A stretch of 64,000 nt of DNA from Planctomycetaceae bacterium. GTDB lineage: Bacteria > Planctomycetota > Planctomycetia > Planctomycetales > Planctomycetaceae. Of this stretch, positions 32,347 to 42,252 are shown one piece after another. Position 1 is the stretch's first letter, and each line of letters starts with the position of its first letter. The translations under genes and the position numbers were made by a program. Location of the stretch: positions 27,282 to 91,281 of the forward strand of contig JAKFWA010000069.1 of assembly GCA_021732995.1 (NCBI GenBank), read 5' to 3'. The notes under the pieces are model-generated. The model was given only the letters and a program-made list of their open reading frames with translations, was not told the origin of the DNA and did no database searches.

Positions 32347-33033
32347 TTACGCCGCCCGGCGTTCTTCGCCGGCGTGAGATTTCGATTCGGGCTTCTTCAG
32401 GAACTTTTCTTCGCCGCATAAGACAACTGCCACGGATTTGAGCAGGATGCTCAGATCGAGTCCGAATGAGACGCGATCCACGTACTCAGCGTCGTAGATC
32501 CAGCGTTCTGGCCAACTGAGGTAGATGTTGCCGTGTACTTGAGCCATGCCCGTCAGGCCCGGACGTTCCAGCAGGCGACGTAAGCCGTCGGTATTGTAGT
32601 CGCGGATGGCCTCGGGCAGCGCTGGGCGGGGGCCGATGAGCGACATATCGCCGTTAAGGATGTTCCAGACCTGCGGCAACTCATCAATCTTGAAGCGGCG
32701 AAACCAGTGCCCGACACGCGTGACTTCGCTGTGGCCCGGCAAGACCTCTGCCGTGGCGACGCGAGGTCGATCGGTCATCGTGCGTAGCTTGTAGGTGTGA
32801 AACTTCGAGCCGTAGCGCCCCAGCCGTTCCTGCACGAAGAATACGGGACCGCGCGAATCCAGCTTGATCAGTACAGCCGCGATCGCCAGCAGTGGCGCGA
32901 CGAACAACGCGGCGGGCAACATCACAGTTAGATCGAAGCAACGTTTGAGCCCGCTGCGATACAGCGAAGAGGTCGCTGGCGGGGCGATCGAATACTTCTG
33001 GCAATAGTCCGTCTGTGCGCTCATCCAACTCAT
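32347..33033 (-). CDS. Undecaprenyl-phosphate sugar-phosphate transferase family (WcaJ/RfbP type)
   Basis: This bacterial sugar transferase of about 228 residues starts at ATG 33033. An ATG nine bases later is also possible, and a longer frame to 33150 has an unnatural N-terminus. A single membrane segment (VMLPAALFVAPLLAIAAVLI) precedes the catalytic domain. Conserved blocks are KRCFDLTVMLPAA, RGPVFFVQERLGRYGSKFH, YKLRTMTDRPR, WFRRFKIDELPQVWNIL, NGDMSLIGPRPALPEAI and RPGLTGMAQVHG. The DELPQ and PRP motifs are diagnostic. It transfers a sugar-1-phosphate to undecaprenyl phosphate to start polysaccharide or glycan synthesis. It lacks the four-helix N-terminal domain of WcaJ, so it is a monotopic PglC-like or short RfbP-like form. 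No other glycosyltransferase genes are adjacent. Confidence 0.9.
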   Translation of the reverse strand: MSWMSAQTDYCQKYSIAPPATSSLYRSGLKRCFDLTVMLPAALFVAPLLAIAAVLIKLDSRGPVFFVQERLGRYGSKFHTYKLRTMTDRPRVATAEVLPGHSEVTRVGHWFRRFKIDELPQVWNILNGDMSLIGPRPALPEAIRDYNTDGLRRLLERPGLTGMAQVHGNIYLSWPERWIYDAEYVDRVSFGLDLSILLKSVAVVLCGEEKFLKKPESKSHAGEERRAA

Positions 33034-33148
33034 CCTTGACTCGAAGAGATCGCGTACGCTTCCGTCTTCCGGAGACCAGCACCGCAATCTGACGTGTGCG
33101 AAAGTGGGTATAGAGCCCAACCGCCCAAAACGGCAATGGCGGTCTGGC

Positions 33149-33184
33149 AAAACAAACGCCCGACGAGCTGATGCTCACCGGGCG
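33149..33184 (-). terminator. Intrinsic terminator of the superoxide dismutase gene
   Basis: On the minus strand the hairpin reads GCCCGGTGAGCATCAGCTCG, followed by TCGGGC. The outer GCCCG/CGGGC and inner GAGC/GCTC helices close a four-base loop with an A-C mismatch layer between them. It is followed by GTTTGTTTTG. It begins about 30 bp after the dismutase stop codon. Confidence 0.65.
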
Positions 33185-33212
33185 TCGAATCATCCTGTTG
33201 GGGCAACCTCGC

Positions 33213-33833
33213 TTAGAGCGACTTGCGGCCTTCGTTGTAGCGATGAGCGACTGCGTCCCAGTTGATCACGTTGAAGAACGCCGTGATGTAGTCAGGGCGG
33301 CGGTTTTGGTACTTGAGGTAGTAAGCGTGCTCCCAGACGTCCAGACCCAGCAGCGGAATCTTGCCTTCCGACAGCGGTGAATCCTGATTCGCGGTGCTTT
33401 CCACGACCAGGGCACCGGTCTTGTCGAGGTTCAGCCAGGCCCAGCCGCTGCCGAAGCGGGTCGTACCCGCGGCTGCCAGCTTCTCTTTGAACGTGTCGTA
33501 GCTACCAAATGTTGAGTCGATCACCTTGCCCAGTTCGCCGGCCGGAGCGCCGCCGCCCTTGGGGCTCATGATTTCCCAGAACAGGCAGTGGTTCGCGTGT
33601 CCGCCGCCGTTGTTACGCACTGCGGTGCGAACGGCTTCGGGAACGCTCGACAGCCCGCGCAGCAGGTCTTCGACCGACTTCGACGCGAGGTCTGGATGGC
33701 TTTCCAATGCCTTGTTCACGTTGTTGATGTAAGCCTGATGATGCTTGCCGTGATGGATCTGCATCGTCTGCGCGTCGATGTGGGGTTCCAGTGCATCGTG
33801 AGCGTACGGCAGGTTAGGAAGAGAAAACGCCAT
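33213..33833 (-). CDS. Superoxide dismutase, Mn/Fe family (Mn-like)
   Basis: The ATG at 33833 follows a strong GGAGG, so the product is 206 residues. The N-terminus is [18 protein letters not shown], typical of the family. Metal ligands are in [14 protein letters not shown] (His), [11 protein letters not shown] (His) and [20 protein letters not shown] (Asp and His). The SPKGGG stretch after the second His region and STANQDSPL are more like the manganese than the iron type, but sequence alone cannot settle metal use. It has no signal peptide and should be cytoplasmic. It disproportionates superoxide to oxygen and hydrogen peroxide. It is the only antioxidant gene seen nearby and has its own terminator. 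Confidence 0.93.
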   Translation of the reverse strand: MAFSLPNLPYAHDALEPHIDAQTMQIHHGKHHQAYINNVNKALESHPDLASKSVEDLLRGLSSVPEAVRTAVRNNGGGHANHCLFWEIMSPKGGGAPAGELGKVIDSTFGSYDTFKEKLAAAGTTRFGSGWAWLNLDKTGALVVESTANQDSPLSEGKIPLLGLDVWEHAYYLKYQNRRPDYITAFFNVINWDAVAHRYNEGRKSL

Positions 33834-34068
33834 GAAAGTGCCTCCGCGATTGCGAGAGTGTAGGAAAGAGAGCCACAGGCCTCCGTGACTCGGTAAGTGT
33901 CGAAGCGACACCATTCTAGGGGCGGCTTACCGCCCAACAACCATGCCTACGACTGTCGCCCGGCGTTTCGTGGAACAGAGTCCACAATCCGCACCGCAAA
34001 TCCGGATTCAGTAATACTGCTGTTGGTCTTCGGATTGGATGACTAGCATCAGGTTTTGAAGCGATCTC

Positions 34069-34590
34069 TTACGATGTCTTCGGGCGGCGTACTTTCTCCA
34101 GCAGCGGTTGAATCACGCACGGCGGTACGAAATCGCGCAGGCTGGTTGCAGCCTGATCCTGCCCCATCTGAGCGATCTGCTTGATCAGCGAACTGGAAAT
34201 GTGCGAGTACTTTTCGCTCGCCATCAGGAACACCGTCTCGAGTTCCGGCGTCAGGACGTGATTCGTCAGCGCCATGGTGAACTCCAGCTCGATATCGCTG
34301 ACTGTGCGCACGCCGCGCAGCAAAACAGCGGCATCGCGGGCTTTGGCAAAATTCACAGTCAGGCCTTCGAAGCACACTACATCCACATTCGGCAAACCCG
34401 AGGCGATCTGTTTGACAAGGTCAACGCGTTCTTCCGGCGAGAACAGCGGCCGCTTGTCCGGATTGATACCAATGCCGACGGTCAAACGCTGAAACAGCCG
34501 GGAACCGCGACTGATAATGTCAAAGTGCCCCAGCGTCGGCGGATCGAAGCTGCCGACGTAGACGGCGTTCCTTGTGCTGACCGAGTTCAT
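34069..34590 (-). CDS. coaD: Phosphopantetheine adenylyltransferase
   Basis: This 173-residue protein has the canonical CoaD sequence. The start is ATG 34590, as the upstream 20 residues of the longer frame are unlike CoaD. It contains VYVGSFDPPTLGHFDIISRG with the (T/S)xGH nucleotidyltransferase motif, GIGINPDKRPLFSPEERV, LLRGVRTVSDIELEFTMALT and SHISSSLIKQIAQMG, the ISSxxxR/K-type signature. It adenylates 4'-phosphopantetheine to dephospho-CoA, the penultimate step of CoA synthesis. It stands alone between the dismutase and the HEAT-repeat gene. The last residues (VIQPLLEKVRRPK) match family length. Confidence 0.95.
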   Translation of the reverse strand: MNSVSTRNAVYVGSFDPPTLGHFDIISRGSRLFQRLTVGIGINPDKRPLFSPEERVDLVKQIASGLPNVDVVCFEGLTVNFAKARDAAVLLRGVRTVSDIELEFTMALTNHVLTPELETVFLMASEKYSHISSSLIKQIAQMGQDQAATSLRDFVPPCVIQPLLEKVRRPKTS

Positions 34591-34731
34591 GATGCATTCC
34601 CGAGTGCAGGACGAATGTCCTAAGACGATTACCCGAGCGTGGTCACCCACGGCAAGCTTGCGAACGGAGAATCCGCGTCGTGGCTGATATCAGCACCGCG
34701 CATCCGTGAAATTTCAGCGAGTTTACCAGTC

Positions 34732-37700
34732 TTAGGCGGCTCGCGTTTGCGAAGCTTGCAGACGATCGAGCGAGTTGGTCGCGGCCGCTCGAACTTTCTC
34801 GGCGGGATCTCGCAAGGCAGCCTGCAGGGCCGGCACAACCGCGGCGGACACATTGCCAATGCGTCCCATCGCCGCCACGGAGTTGCGTCGCACATCGACA
34901 TCGAAATCGGCCAGCGCTCGCACCAAGTGCGGTATGGCCTCGGCCGCCGGTTCGCCGATGCGTCCTAACGCAGAAGCCACACTACGTCGCACCACTGCGT
35001 CGCTATCCTGCATCGATACCTGTAATGCGACGGTCGCTTCGGTGGCGGCTGGTCCCAGGCGGTCCAGCGCATCGGCTGCACAACGACGCACCTCAGCATC
35101 TGCGTCGGTCAAACACATCGCCAGCTCCGGCACCGCTGCAACGCCAACTTGGCTCAAGGCGGCGGATGCTTGCCACCGTACATCGGATTCGGGGTCTCGC
35201 AGTGCGCGAATCAGTGTTGTGACTGCGTTCCTGGCAGATGGTCCCAAGGCGCCAATCGACATCGCTGCCCGAGTCCGCACTCCCGAGTCCGGATCACTCA
35301 ACGAGTGCATGAGACTTGGCAGCGCTGTCACCGCATCCCGTCCCAGATTCCCCAGCGAAGCTGCCGCCCGGTTGCGGATCTCTGCATCCGCATCCGCCAA
35401 GGCTCGTGCCAAGCCGGGAACTACGTGTTGCGCTGGCCCTCCGATATATCCGAGCGCCGAAACAACCTCCCGGCGGACAGCCACATCTTCATCGCGCAGG
35501 GCATGATTCAGTGCTGGAATTGCCAGTTCCGCAGCCGCTCCAATCCGTCCGAGCGCCGCGGCCGATCGACGCCGCACTTCCGGGCTGGCATCGTCCAATG
35601 CTCGGCAGAGCATCGGCACAGCAAGATCCCCCAGCGGAGCCAGTGCAGACACTGCCCGCTCGCGTTGAGCGGTGTCCATCGACTGCAGCAACGCTTCCAG
35701 TTGAGCCAGTGACTGCGCATTCTCTGCATTCACATTGCTGATAGCGTCAGCACGGCTGTTGAGTTGAGGGATCACTGACAGGCCAATACTGCTTAGGCCG
35801 GAGCTCGCGATTCGCCGCACTTCCGCGTCGCTGTCATCCAACGCCTGCTGCAAGACTGGCACTGCAGAGAGATCAACCTTCGCGACAGCCTCAACCGCCG
35901 CACGTCGAACGTCCACGCTGGCATCGTTCAACAAGGCAGCGAGCGCCGGAACTGAAGATCGCGCCCCAGTCCCTTGAGCACTCAATGAGCGTGCGGCCTG
36001 ACAGCGGATCTCCGGTTCTGCATCGCGCAGGGCATTCTTCAGCGGGACGATGATCTCGGGCCATGAACCTTTGAATTCGCCCAGCGACCAACTGGCGTAG
36101 AGTCGCACATTCGCGTCCGCGTCTTTCAAGGCGTCGCACAGGCCGTGCACTGCGTCGATTTGGGGGCTTGCCAGTTGTCCCAGACTCTTTGCAGCAGCCT
36201 GACGAACTGCCGGAACGCCATCCTGCAGGCGCTCGGCGAGAGCCGGTACCGCCACGTGAGCCTCGCGGCCGAGCCGCCCCAACGCGGCTGCCGCTGCAGA
36301 GCGGCACTCGATCTGCCCATCATCCAGCATACGGATCAAGGATGGGATCGCCTCGGTCGCCATCGAACCCAGGCGTCCCAGCGCCAAGGCTGCAGCGCGA
36401 CGAGCATCCGGAGCGCTGTCATCGAGAGTTCGAATCAGCGGAGCGACGACACGTTCATCAATATGAGCCACCGCTAACGCCGCCAGACGGCAGACTTCGC
36501 TGTCGGGATCGTTCACGGTTTTGGCGACAGCCGGTTGAATCGCACTCTGCAGTTGAGACAGCGCCAGCACCGAATCACGGCGGACGGCGACATCGTCGTC
36601 ATCCAGGGCTTCGGCCAATGCGGGCATCACTCGCAACATCAGATCGGCGAGCTCTTGAGCTGCTCGCCGGCGAGTCGGCACATCGCCGCGATCAAGCGCC
36701 TGCGTCAGCTGTGGTACCGCTTCCAATACTACAGAGCTCATCGCCGCCACCGACTCAACGGTGTTGTTCGCGGGCGCGATCGTTGCCACGGCGTGCGTAT
36801 ACGTCGCCTTCGCCGGAGAAACTTGAGCAGCAAGCGTCTTCCCACCAATCAACTGTTCGTTCTCGGCTTGTGCTGCCGCAAAAGAGATGATTTGAGGCTC
36901 GGCTTCGTCCGCTTCATCTGAAGTATTTGACTCGATTGCATCAGTTGGAGTTTCGTGGGCGTCAACAGCATCGACCGCAACCGGCTCGCTGATCTCGTTA
37001 GGAGTGGGAGCATTGGCAGCGTCAGCATCAATGAACTCAGTCAGCAGAATGGAATTCGGCAGCGAACCAAGTTCGCCACCGCACGCCACCACAACCACCG
37101 CCGGTAGTGACTCGGCGAGGAATTCATATCGAACCGCATCCTGCACGGTTTGCGGCAGTCGTTGCCACTCATCGGCGACAATGAGAACCCGTCCAGAGGC
37201 AAGCAATGTCCGCACCCAGCGTTCGGACCAGACATCGGCCGGCATCGGTAGACGCGAGAGTTCACATCGCAGCAACTGCACCAGCAACTCCATGCCAGTC
37301 GGCTGCTCGACCGCTTCAGGGTTTGGCGCATCCTCTTCGGAAGTTGAATTGTCTGGTGACTGAGCTTCGGTGGTCTGCTGCAGGCGTTCCAGGCACTTGT
37401 GATCCAGCACAACAGGAATCAGTGCATGCGAAGCCAGGCGGCACTCGGGCACTTCAGATAGACACCAACTCAAAAGGTGAGCCAATGATTGTGCCTGCCA
37501 GCGTCGGCTGTGATCGCCGATAAGAATGGCAAACTGGCCCTGCGGCAGCAGCTTGCGGAATCCTTCGGGAGTGCCATCGACCTGTCGGCCATCGCAGAAC
37601 GCATCTGTGATCTGGCAACCAGTCGGGTCGAGCGACGCTCCATGCCAGTCACGCACGACGGCCACGTGCTCTTGAACCCAGGCATCCACCACCCGTTTGT

Positions 37701-38109
37701 GCTGCGCGAAAGGACGGATCAACGCACAATGGGCGAGCGTGATTCCCAGCCCCTTCGAAGTCTTAAATCCGACTTGCGACAGTTTGTCGTCGAGGGATTT
37801 CAAGGTCAGAGGTTTCAGCCACAGCAACAGGAACCACGCAGAAAGGCACCCGATCAACCATCCTTCAACGGCACCCATCGTCCACAACAGAGCCCTGTTG
37901 CCGAACGCCCCAACCGAGGCCGCCGTCTTGATCGGTTGCTGTGACGATGATACCGCAACCGCTTGTTCAAAGTCGGCTGCAGAGAGTTCAGTCATCGCGC
38001 CCGGAAAAAGAAGACACGCCAGAACGGCCAGCCAGCCGACGTACGCGTGCACGGAGTAACCAGGAACTCGATTCCGATGCGTCTCCGAATTGGGCCAAGT
38101 TTGCTTCAC
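34732..38109 (-). CDS. Membrane-anchored HEAT-repeat protein with degenerate NACHT/STAND-like domain
   Basis: The start is taken at GTG 38109, seven bases after AGGAAGGA. A longer frame to 38208 overlaps the coiled-coil gene and lacks such a signal. The product is 1,125 residues. A first membrane helix or signal anchor is at about 16-35 (YVGWLAVLACLLFPGA) and a second at about 76-97 (VEGWLIGCLSAWFLLLWL). A STAND-like region follows: FAILIGDHSRRWQAQSL in the Walker A position without GxGK, then HALIPVVLDHKCLERL, then GRVLIVADEWQRLPQTV in the Walker B position. From about 465 to the end there are some fifteen or more HEAT/PBS-lyase-like repeats such as VRRAAAEALGRIG and AEVRRCAADALDRLG. It looks like a protein-binding scaffold derived from a NACHT-HEAT protein that lost ATP binding. 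It probably shares a transcript with the coiled-coil gene. Confidence 0.85.
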   Translation of the reverse strand: MKQTWPNSETHRNRVPGYSVHAYVGWLAVLACLLFPGAMTELSAADFEQAVAVSSSQQPIKTAASVGAFGNRALLWTMGAVEGWLIGCLSAWFLLLWLKPLTLKSLDDKLSQVGFKTSKGLGITLAHCALIRPFAQHKRVVDAWVQEHVAVVRDWHGASLDPTGCQITDAFCDGRQVDGTPEGFRKLLPQGQFAILIGDHSRRWQAQSLAHLLSWCLSEVPECRLASHALIPVVLDHKCLERLQQTTEAQSPDNSTSEEDAPNPEAVEQPTGMELLVQLLRCELSRLPMPADVWSERWVRTLLASGRVLIVADEWQRLPQTVQDAVRYEFLAESLPAVVVVACGGELGSLPNSILLTEFIDADAANAPTPNEISEPVAVDAVDAHETPTDAIESNTSDEADEAEPQIISFAAAQAENEQLIGGKTLAAQVSPAKATYTHAVATIAPANNTVESVAAMSSVVLEAVPQLTQALDRGDVPTRRRAAQELADLMLRVMPALAEALDDDDVAVRRDSVLALSQLQSAIQPAVAKTVNDPDSEVCRLAALAVAHIDERVVAPLIRTLDDSAPDARRAAALALGRLGSMATEAIPSLIRMLDDGQIECRSAAAAALGRLGREAHVAVPALAERLQDGVPAVRQAAAKSLGQLASPQIDAVHGLCDALKDADANVRLYASWSLGEFKGSWPEIIVPLKNALRDAEPEIRCQAARSLSAQGTGARSSVPALAALLNDASVDVRRAAVEAVAKVDLSAVPVLQQALDDSDAEVRRIASSGLSSIGLSVIPQLNSRADAISNVNAENAQSLAQLEALLQSMDTAQRERAVSALAPLGDLAVPMLCRALDDASPEVRRRSAAALGRIGAAAELAIPALNHALRDEDVAVRREVVSALGYIGGPAQHVVPGLARALADADAEIRNRAAASLGNLGRDAVTALPSLMHSLSDPDSGVRTRAAMSIGALGPSARNAVTTLIRALRDPESDVRWQASAALSQVGVAAVPELAMCLTDADAEVRRCAADALDRLGPAATEATVALQVSMQDSDAVVRRSVASALGRIGEPAAEAIPHLVRALADFDVDVRRNSVAAMGRIGNVSAAVVPALQAALRDPAEKVRAAATNSLDRLQASQTRAA

Positions 38110-38191
38110 GGGTCTTCCTTCCTGAACACAGCATCGAGCAACCTTGCCCGGAGCCTGACTCTGCACGGCCTCAAACTTCGATCGGCAACTC

Positions 38192-40444
38192 TCAGGTTGC
38201 AGTGCCACCGTTCTGCAGCTCAGACAGTTGGGCCTGCAGTTCGCCTAAACGCGACCGATACTGCTCCAACGCCTTGCGGCGTTCCTGCTGTCCCGCGGCC
38301 GGTGAGCTTTCATCGGCTGCATTTGCATCAACTGGGGGAGCGACTTCGCTGGATGCGATCACCGCCTGAGGCGCGGCTTCAACGGGCTCGCTGGCGAACA
38401 ATTCTCCTAGATCCGCCCCGACAAGCATCGGTTCTCGCGACCGTTCCGTCGTGGCAACGATGTGCGGCGTCGAGAATGGCGTTGCCGCGGGATCGACTCG
38501 ACGAGCCACCGTCGGATTGAGACTGGTTGAGAAGTTCAACACGCCAGACGCGGGCGAAGAAGCAACGCTGGGCATGGGGGTGTCCAGATTGCTCGCGAAC
38601 CAGCGCAACTGCGAATCCATTTGCTGCAGCCCGCGACGCACCGAAGCACGATCCGCTTCGAGCGACTGCCGTTGACGTTCCAACTCGGCTCGTGCCGCAG
38701 ACAGTTCACCTTCACGTAGATCCGCTGCCTGGCGGAAGTGCTCGCGTTCCTCGGCTAGTTGCTTGTGAGCCAACTCAATCTGCACCCGCAGATCGTGCTC
38801 CATCTGCCGACGACGAGTCGTCCATTCCAATTCAAACTGGGACAGCTTGGCGTGCAGCAGTTGCTCGCGGTTGGAGTACTCCAGATCGAGCTTACGCAAC
38901 TCATCGAGCCGCTGTTCACGCTGCTGATTGAACCGTTCATCGGCTTCGCGGAACTTGGCATTCCATTCATCCTGCAATCGATTGCGCTCAGCGGTCAGTT
39001 GAGCCGACAACGCGGCCACCTTCGCCTGTTCGGCTTCCAGACGCTGACGTTCTTCTTGCAATGCCCGCTGATCGCGAGCCTGCTCGGCTTGCAGTTCTGC
39101 TGCTTCGTTTGCCAGCTCAGTCCGCTCACGCTCCAAAAGCTCACGAGCTGCACTCAGCTCCTGATCGGCAGCCGCCCACTTGCGGGCAATCTCGGCGTCT
39201 GTTTCGGCCAGACGTTGCTCGGCCAGAATCTCCTGATCGCGGCGAGCTTGCTCCATCTCGGCACGTTGACGGTTGAGCTTCTCGCGTTCGCGTTCCACCA
39301 ACGTGGCAACTTCCGCGCGAGCCTTTACCAGCGCTTCCTGCTGAGCCGCTTCCAACTTGGCCAGCTTCGCCTGCAGCTCTTCCGCTTTCGCCTGACCAGC
39401 TTCCTGTTCGGCGTTGATGCAGGCTCGCAGTTCGTCGAGTTCCCCCTGAGCCGCCGCCCGCAGTGCGGCCAACTGAGATTGCTCAGATTCGTAGCGAGTT
39501 TCCCACTCCGCCGCCTGCTGCTTACAAGCCAGGCGTGCGTTCTCAACTTCAGCGCGAGCTACATCGATTTCTTGCAGATGCGCAGCTTGCAAGCTGACGA
39601 GAGCATTTCGCTGCTCAGCTTGTTCACGAGCAATTGCCTGACGAGCTGCTTCCAGTTCCGCGCGGGCCTCGGCAACCTCACGGAGAGCCGCCGACTTTTC
39701 AGCCGCGAGTTCCGTGATGCGACGATCGCAGTCTTCAATCATGCGTTTCGCACGCTCAGTCTGCTCGCGGCCAACCTCAACCTTGTTTCGTTCGAGTTCC
39801 GCGATGGCCAGTTCGAGCTGCGAGGCATGTTCTCCCGCGTGCTGTGCGTCGGCGGTCCGCGCGGCAAGCTCCGCTTCGAGGCACTGGACTCGCGCCTGAG
39901 CTGCATCAATCTCCGCCTGAACCTGCTCTCGCAAGCCAGCCTGAACCTCAACGGCAATTTCGCGGACGCGATCCTCGATCGCCCTATTCTGTAACTGCAG
40001 ATCGGCCTCACGCTTTTGAATCTCAGCTTCGCGAGCCTCCAACTGCCGCGACTTCTCCGCGTGCCGCTCGGCCCAGCGTTGCTGTTGGTTCAATTCTTCC
40101 ATCGTCGCAGGATCGAGCGAACTGCCGCTGCTGCGGTCAGCCTTGAACCGTGCCAGCGCTTCGCGAGCCTCAGCCAGATCGCCAGCTTTCAGAGCCAGCT
40201 CAAGGTCCTGGAGCACCGACGGTTCCGACCAGTCGCCCGAGACCACACTCAGCGTCGGCGCGGTCGAATCTCCGGTAGGCGAAACCCCGCTCGCTGCCAT
40301 AGGGGCAGGAGCTGGCTGAGTCGCCATTTCGGTTCGCAACCGGTCGGCCAGTTGCCCGGCCTGACGAAGAAACTGCTCTTCGTTCGAGGGCACCAGTCGG
40401 CTGGAATCGGCATCCAGCGAATAAGCTTTAACTAATCGACCCAT
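38192..40444 (-). CDS. Long coiled-coil protein
   Basis: This 750-residue protein has no enzyme motif. The N-terminal 70 residues are Pro/Ala-rich, then DLELALKAGDLAEAREALAR resembles a short helical repeat. From about 110 to 640 the sequence is almost unbroken coiled coil, rich in Ala, Glu, Arg and Gln, with heptad runs (AEIQKREADLQLQNRAI, AELEAARQAIAREQAEQ, ELRKLDLEYSNREQLL). The C-terminal 110 residues are again low in helix until EQYRSRLGELQAQLSELQ. No signal peptide or membrane helix is visible, so it is cytosolic or attached to a partner. Its stop lies 82 bp before the HEAT gene start on the same strand. The two may form a structural or regulatory complex, but no partner is shown by sequence. 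Confidence 0.85.
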   Translation of the reverse strand: MGRLVKAYSLDADSSRLVPSNEEQFLRQAGQLADRLRTEMATQPAPAPMAASGVSPTGDSTAPTLSVVSGDWSEPSVLQDLELALKAGDLAEAREALARFKADRSSGSSLDPATMEELNQQQRWAERHAEKSRQLEAREAEIQKREADLQLQNRAIEDRVREIAVEVQAGLREQVQAEIDAAQARVQCLEAELAARTADAQHAGEHASQLELAIAELERNKVEVGREQTERAKRMIEDCDRRITELAAEKSAALREVAEARAELEAARQAIAREQAEQRNALVSLQAAHLQEIDVARAEVENARLACKQQAAEWETRYESEQSQLAALRAAAQGELDELRACINAEQEAGQAKAEELQAKLAKLEAAQQEALVKARAEVATLVEREREKLNRQRAEMEQARRDQEILAEQRLAETDAEIARKWAAADQELSAARELLERERTELANEAAELQAEQARDQRALQEERQRLEAEQAKVAALSAQLTAERNRLQDEWNAKFREADERFNQQREQRLDELRKLDLEYSNREQLLHAKLSQFELEWTTRRRQMEHDLRVQIELAHKQLAEEREHFRQAADLREGELSAARAELERQRQSLEADRASVRRGLQQMDSQLRWFASNLDTPMPSVASSPASGVLNFSTSLNPTVARRVDPAATPFSTPHIVATTERSREPMLVGADLGELFASEPVEAAPQAVIASSEVAPPVDANAADESSPAAGQQERRKALEQYRSRLGELQAQLSELQNGGTAT

Positions 40445-40668
40445 CTTTCCATCTCTCAGACTTCAGGGCCCAGCCCGGGCACTCACGGAGCACCAAACAT
40501 CGGAAAGTATCGGTCGGAGAGATTGTGCCGATTCAGCGAATTCTTCGGTCCGGGCAAATTTGGGGGATCACGGCGACTTTTCCGGCAACACGTGCGCGCT
40601 CGCCGCCTTCTGGCCGGAACTCCTGCAGTCAGCAGTCAGGAGGGTTTACCTGTGGTTTCGGACCCGGA

Positions 40669-41634
40669 TCAGAACTCGGAGACGATTTCCGAGTCATTGC
40701 GAGCTGTCAGCCGCCCCAGAATGTCGGTCGCGATGTAAACGCTCACGCCCCGCACGCTGCCATCGCCCAGCACGAAGTTGCAGATGTCCTGATGGTAGCT
40801 GCCGAAGTTATCCAGATAAGTATCCGTCGACGATCGGGCCAGGGGATAGCCGGGGCCGCCGCAGCGTGAGAAGCTGGCTGGATGGTCGCCGTTGTAGATC
40901 GCTCCATCTTCCTGAGCGATGCCGAATCGCGATGGCCGCACGTGCTTCTCTCCAACCAGGATCGTATTGCTCGATCCGTCCGTCAGATCACGAAACGATG
41001 TGCGGCTCTTCCATGTAAGCAACTTGGCTCCGGGGGGCGCGTACCCGCCGATCGGAACTGTCGGCGGGTCTGTCGTAGCGTCGCCCATGATCATCGCACC
41101 GTTGGACGTGATCCAGTTCCAGATTCCCGGAGGACCATAGCCTGCCGAGGATGCGTAGTCGGCCAGTGTACCGGGCACGTGACCGCTGATCTCGTAGGGC
41201 GAGAGAATGTCGTCGTTCTGAGTGCTCGCAGCCGGCTCGCTGCGGCGCGTCGGGCACATGTAAGGCGCGATGTGCGTCAGCCGTGCAGTGTCGTTCTGGT
41301 AGTAGTACTTCAGCGCCGGATCCCAGTTGTCAAAGAGGTTGACCTGCTCCAGATGCGGCAGAATCAGAAACGCCCAACTGGTGTAGTGGTCATAGTTCCG
41401 TGACGGCGGCAATGCGTCGTACTGGCTGTGGAAGCTGTGAATCGCCGTGCCGATCTGCTTGAGATTATTGCGGCACTGCGTCATTCGAGCTCGTTCGCGC
41501 GAGGCCTGTACCGCAGGCATCATCAACGCCACCAGTACTCCGATAATGGCGATGACGACCAGCAGTTCAATCAACGAAAACCCGCCCCTGCATCCCAATC
41601 GCTGCTTGCCAGGAGTCCTCAACGATGCCCGCAT
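40669..41634 (-). CDS. DUF1559 pseudopilin-like protein
   Basis: This 321-residue protein belongs to the DUF1559 family that planctomycetes encode in many copies. The N-terminus has a type IV prepilin signal: a basic leader, then [20 protein letters not shown], with cleavage expected after Gly before [24 protein letters not shown] follows, the typical family start. The DUF1559 domain has [11 protein letters not shown], a [10 protein letters not shown] motif and the terminal [18 protein letters not shown]. The protein should be processed by prepilin peptidase and assembled or anchored at the cytoplasmic membrane. The function of the mature domain is unknown. It is downstream of the lipoprotein gene on the same strand, with a 62-bp gap, mirrored by a second DUF1559 gene at 43409. 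Confidence 0.92.
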   Translation of the reverse strand: MRASLRTPGKQRLGCRGGFSLIELLVVIAIIGVLVALMMPAVQASRERARMTQCRNNLKQIGTAIHSFHSQYDALPPSRNYDHYTSWAFLILPHLEQVNLFDNWDPALKYYYQNDTARLTHIAPYMCPTRRSEPAASTQNDDILSPYEISGHVPGTLADYASSAGYGPPGIWNWITSNGAMIMGDATTDPPTVPIGGYAPPGAKLLTWKSRTSFRDLTDGSSNTILVGEKHVRPSRFGIAQEDGAIYNGDHPASFSRCGGPGYPLARSSTDTYLDNFGSYHQDICNFVLGDGSVRGVSVYIATDILGRLTARNDSEIVSEF

Positions 41635-41696
41635 GTCAGATTCCTTGAGAGACGAACACGCTCACTCGTAATGCCACAACGCGCAGTTTGATTTCT

Positions 41697-42167
41697 TCAG
41701 TTCGCTGATTTTGACTCTTTGGGCTCGGCTTTTGAGCCCGCATCTTTGGCCGGAGCGTAATCCACTTCGACCAGGATGTTGTTGGTTTGCGGCTTGATCT
41801 TGAACTCCAGGCCGGACGTCTTGAAGTCGCGGTAGCGAGGATGCAGTCGCGGTGGCGGGATCTCATCGGGCCGTTCCACGCCGGTTCCAATCACAAAATC
41901 CGAGATCACCGCCACACGATGAGTTCCCGCAATTGCTCCATCCTTCGCTTCGAAAGTGCCCAACTGAAAACTGCCGTCGGAAGCAATTTCAGCCGTCGCG
42001 GTAATCGGTTTCGACTGATTCAGGGCTTCGAACTCAACCGTACCCTTCGTCAGTGGTTTGCCATCGGGATAAACCACCATGCCATGCACCAGATAGGTCG
42101 CCGGACGCTGATTACACCCGGACGCCAGAGCCACCACCAGCAGACCTAAACTGGCACGGACAGGCAT
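41697..42167 (-). CDS. Lipoprotein with carboxypeptidase-regulatory-like fold
   Basis: The 156-residue product has a lipobox (VVALASGC) after a short leader, so it should be a lipoprotein. VHGMVVYPDGKPLTKGTVEF and ATAEIASDGSFQLGTF are typical of carboxypeptidase-regulatory-like or transthyretin-type beta-sandwiches, which planctomycetes often encode next to DUF1559 genes. The C-terminal tail is Lys- and Glu-rich (AKDAGSKAEPKESK). No enzyme motif is present. It probably forms an operon with the DUF1559 gene downstream. A matching pair on the other strand sits 600 bp away. Confidence 0.82.
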   Translation of the reverse strand: MPVRASLGLLVVALASGCNQRPATYLVHGMVVYPDGKPLTKGTVEFEALNQSKPITATAEIASDGSFQLGTFEAKDGAIAGTHRVAVISDFVIGTGVERPDEIPPPRLHPRYRDFKTSGLEFKIKPQTNNILVEVDYAPAKDAGSKAEPKESKSAN

Positions 42168-42252
42168 CTGAATCTCTCTCCTGCAAAACCCAAAGATCAG
42201 AAAACGCCACCATCAAGGGCCAACAGACCGCTGGCCAAGTAAATCAATCGCC

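Noticed and set aside
34775..35712. Plus-strand frames opposite the HEAT repeats
   Set aside because: They are repetitive complements of the HEAT units, not independent genes.
38759..39994. 411-codon plus-strand frame
   Set aside because: It is antisense to the coiled-coil gene, and its Leu/Phe/Gln-rich sequence is the complement of heptad repeats.
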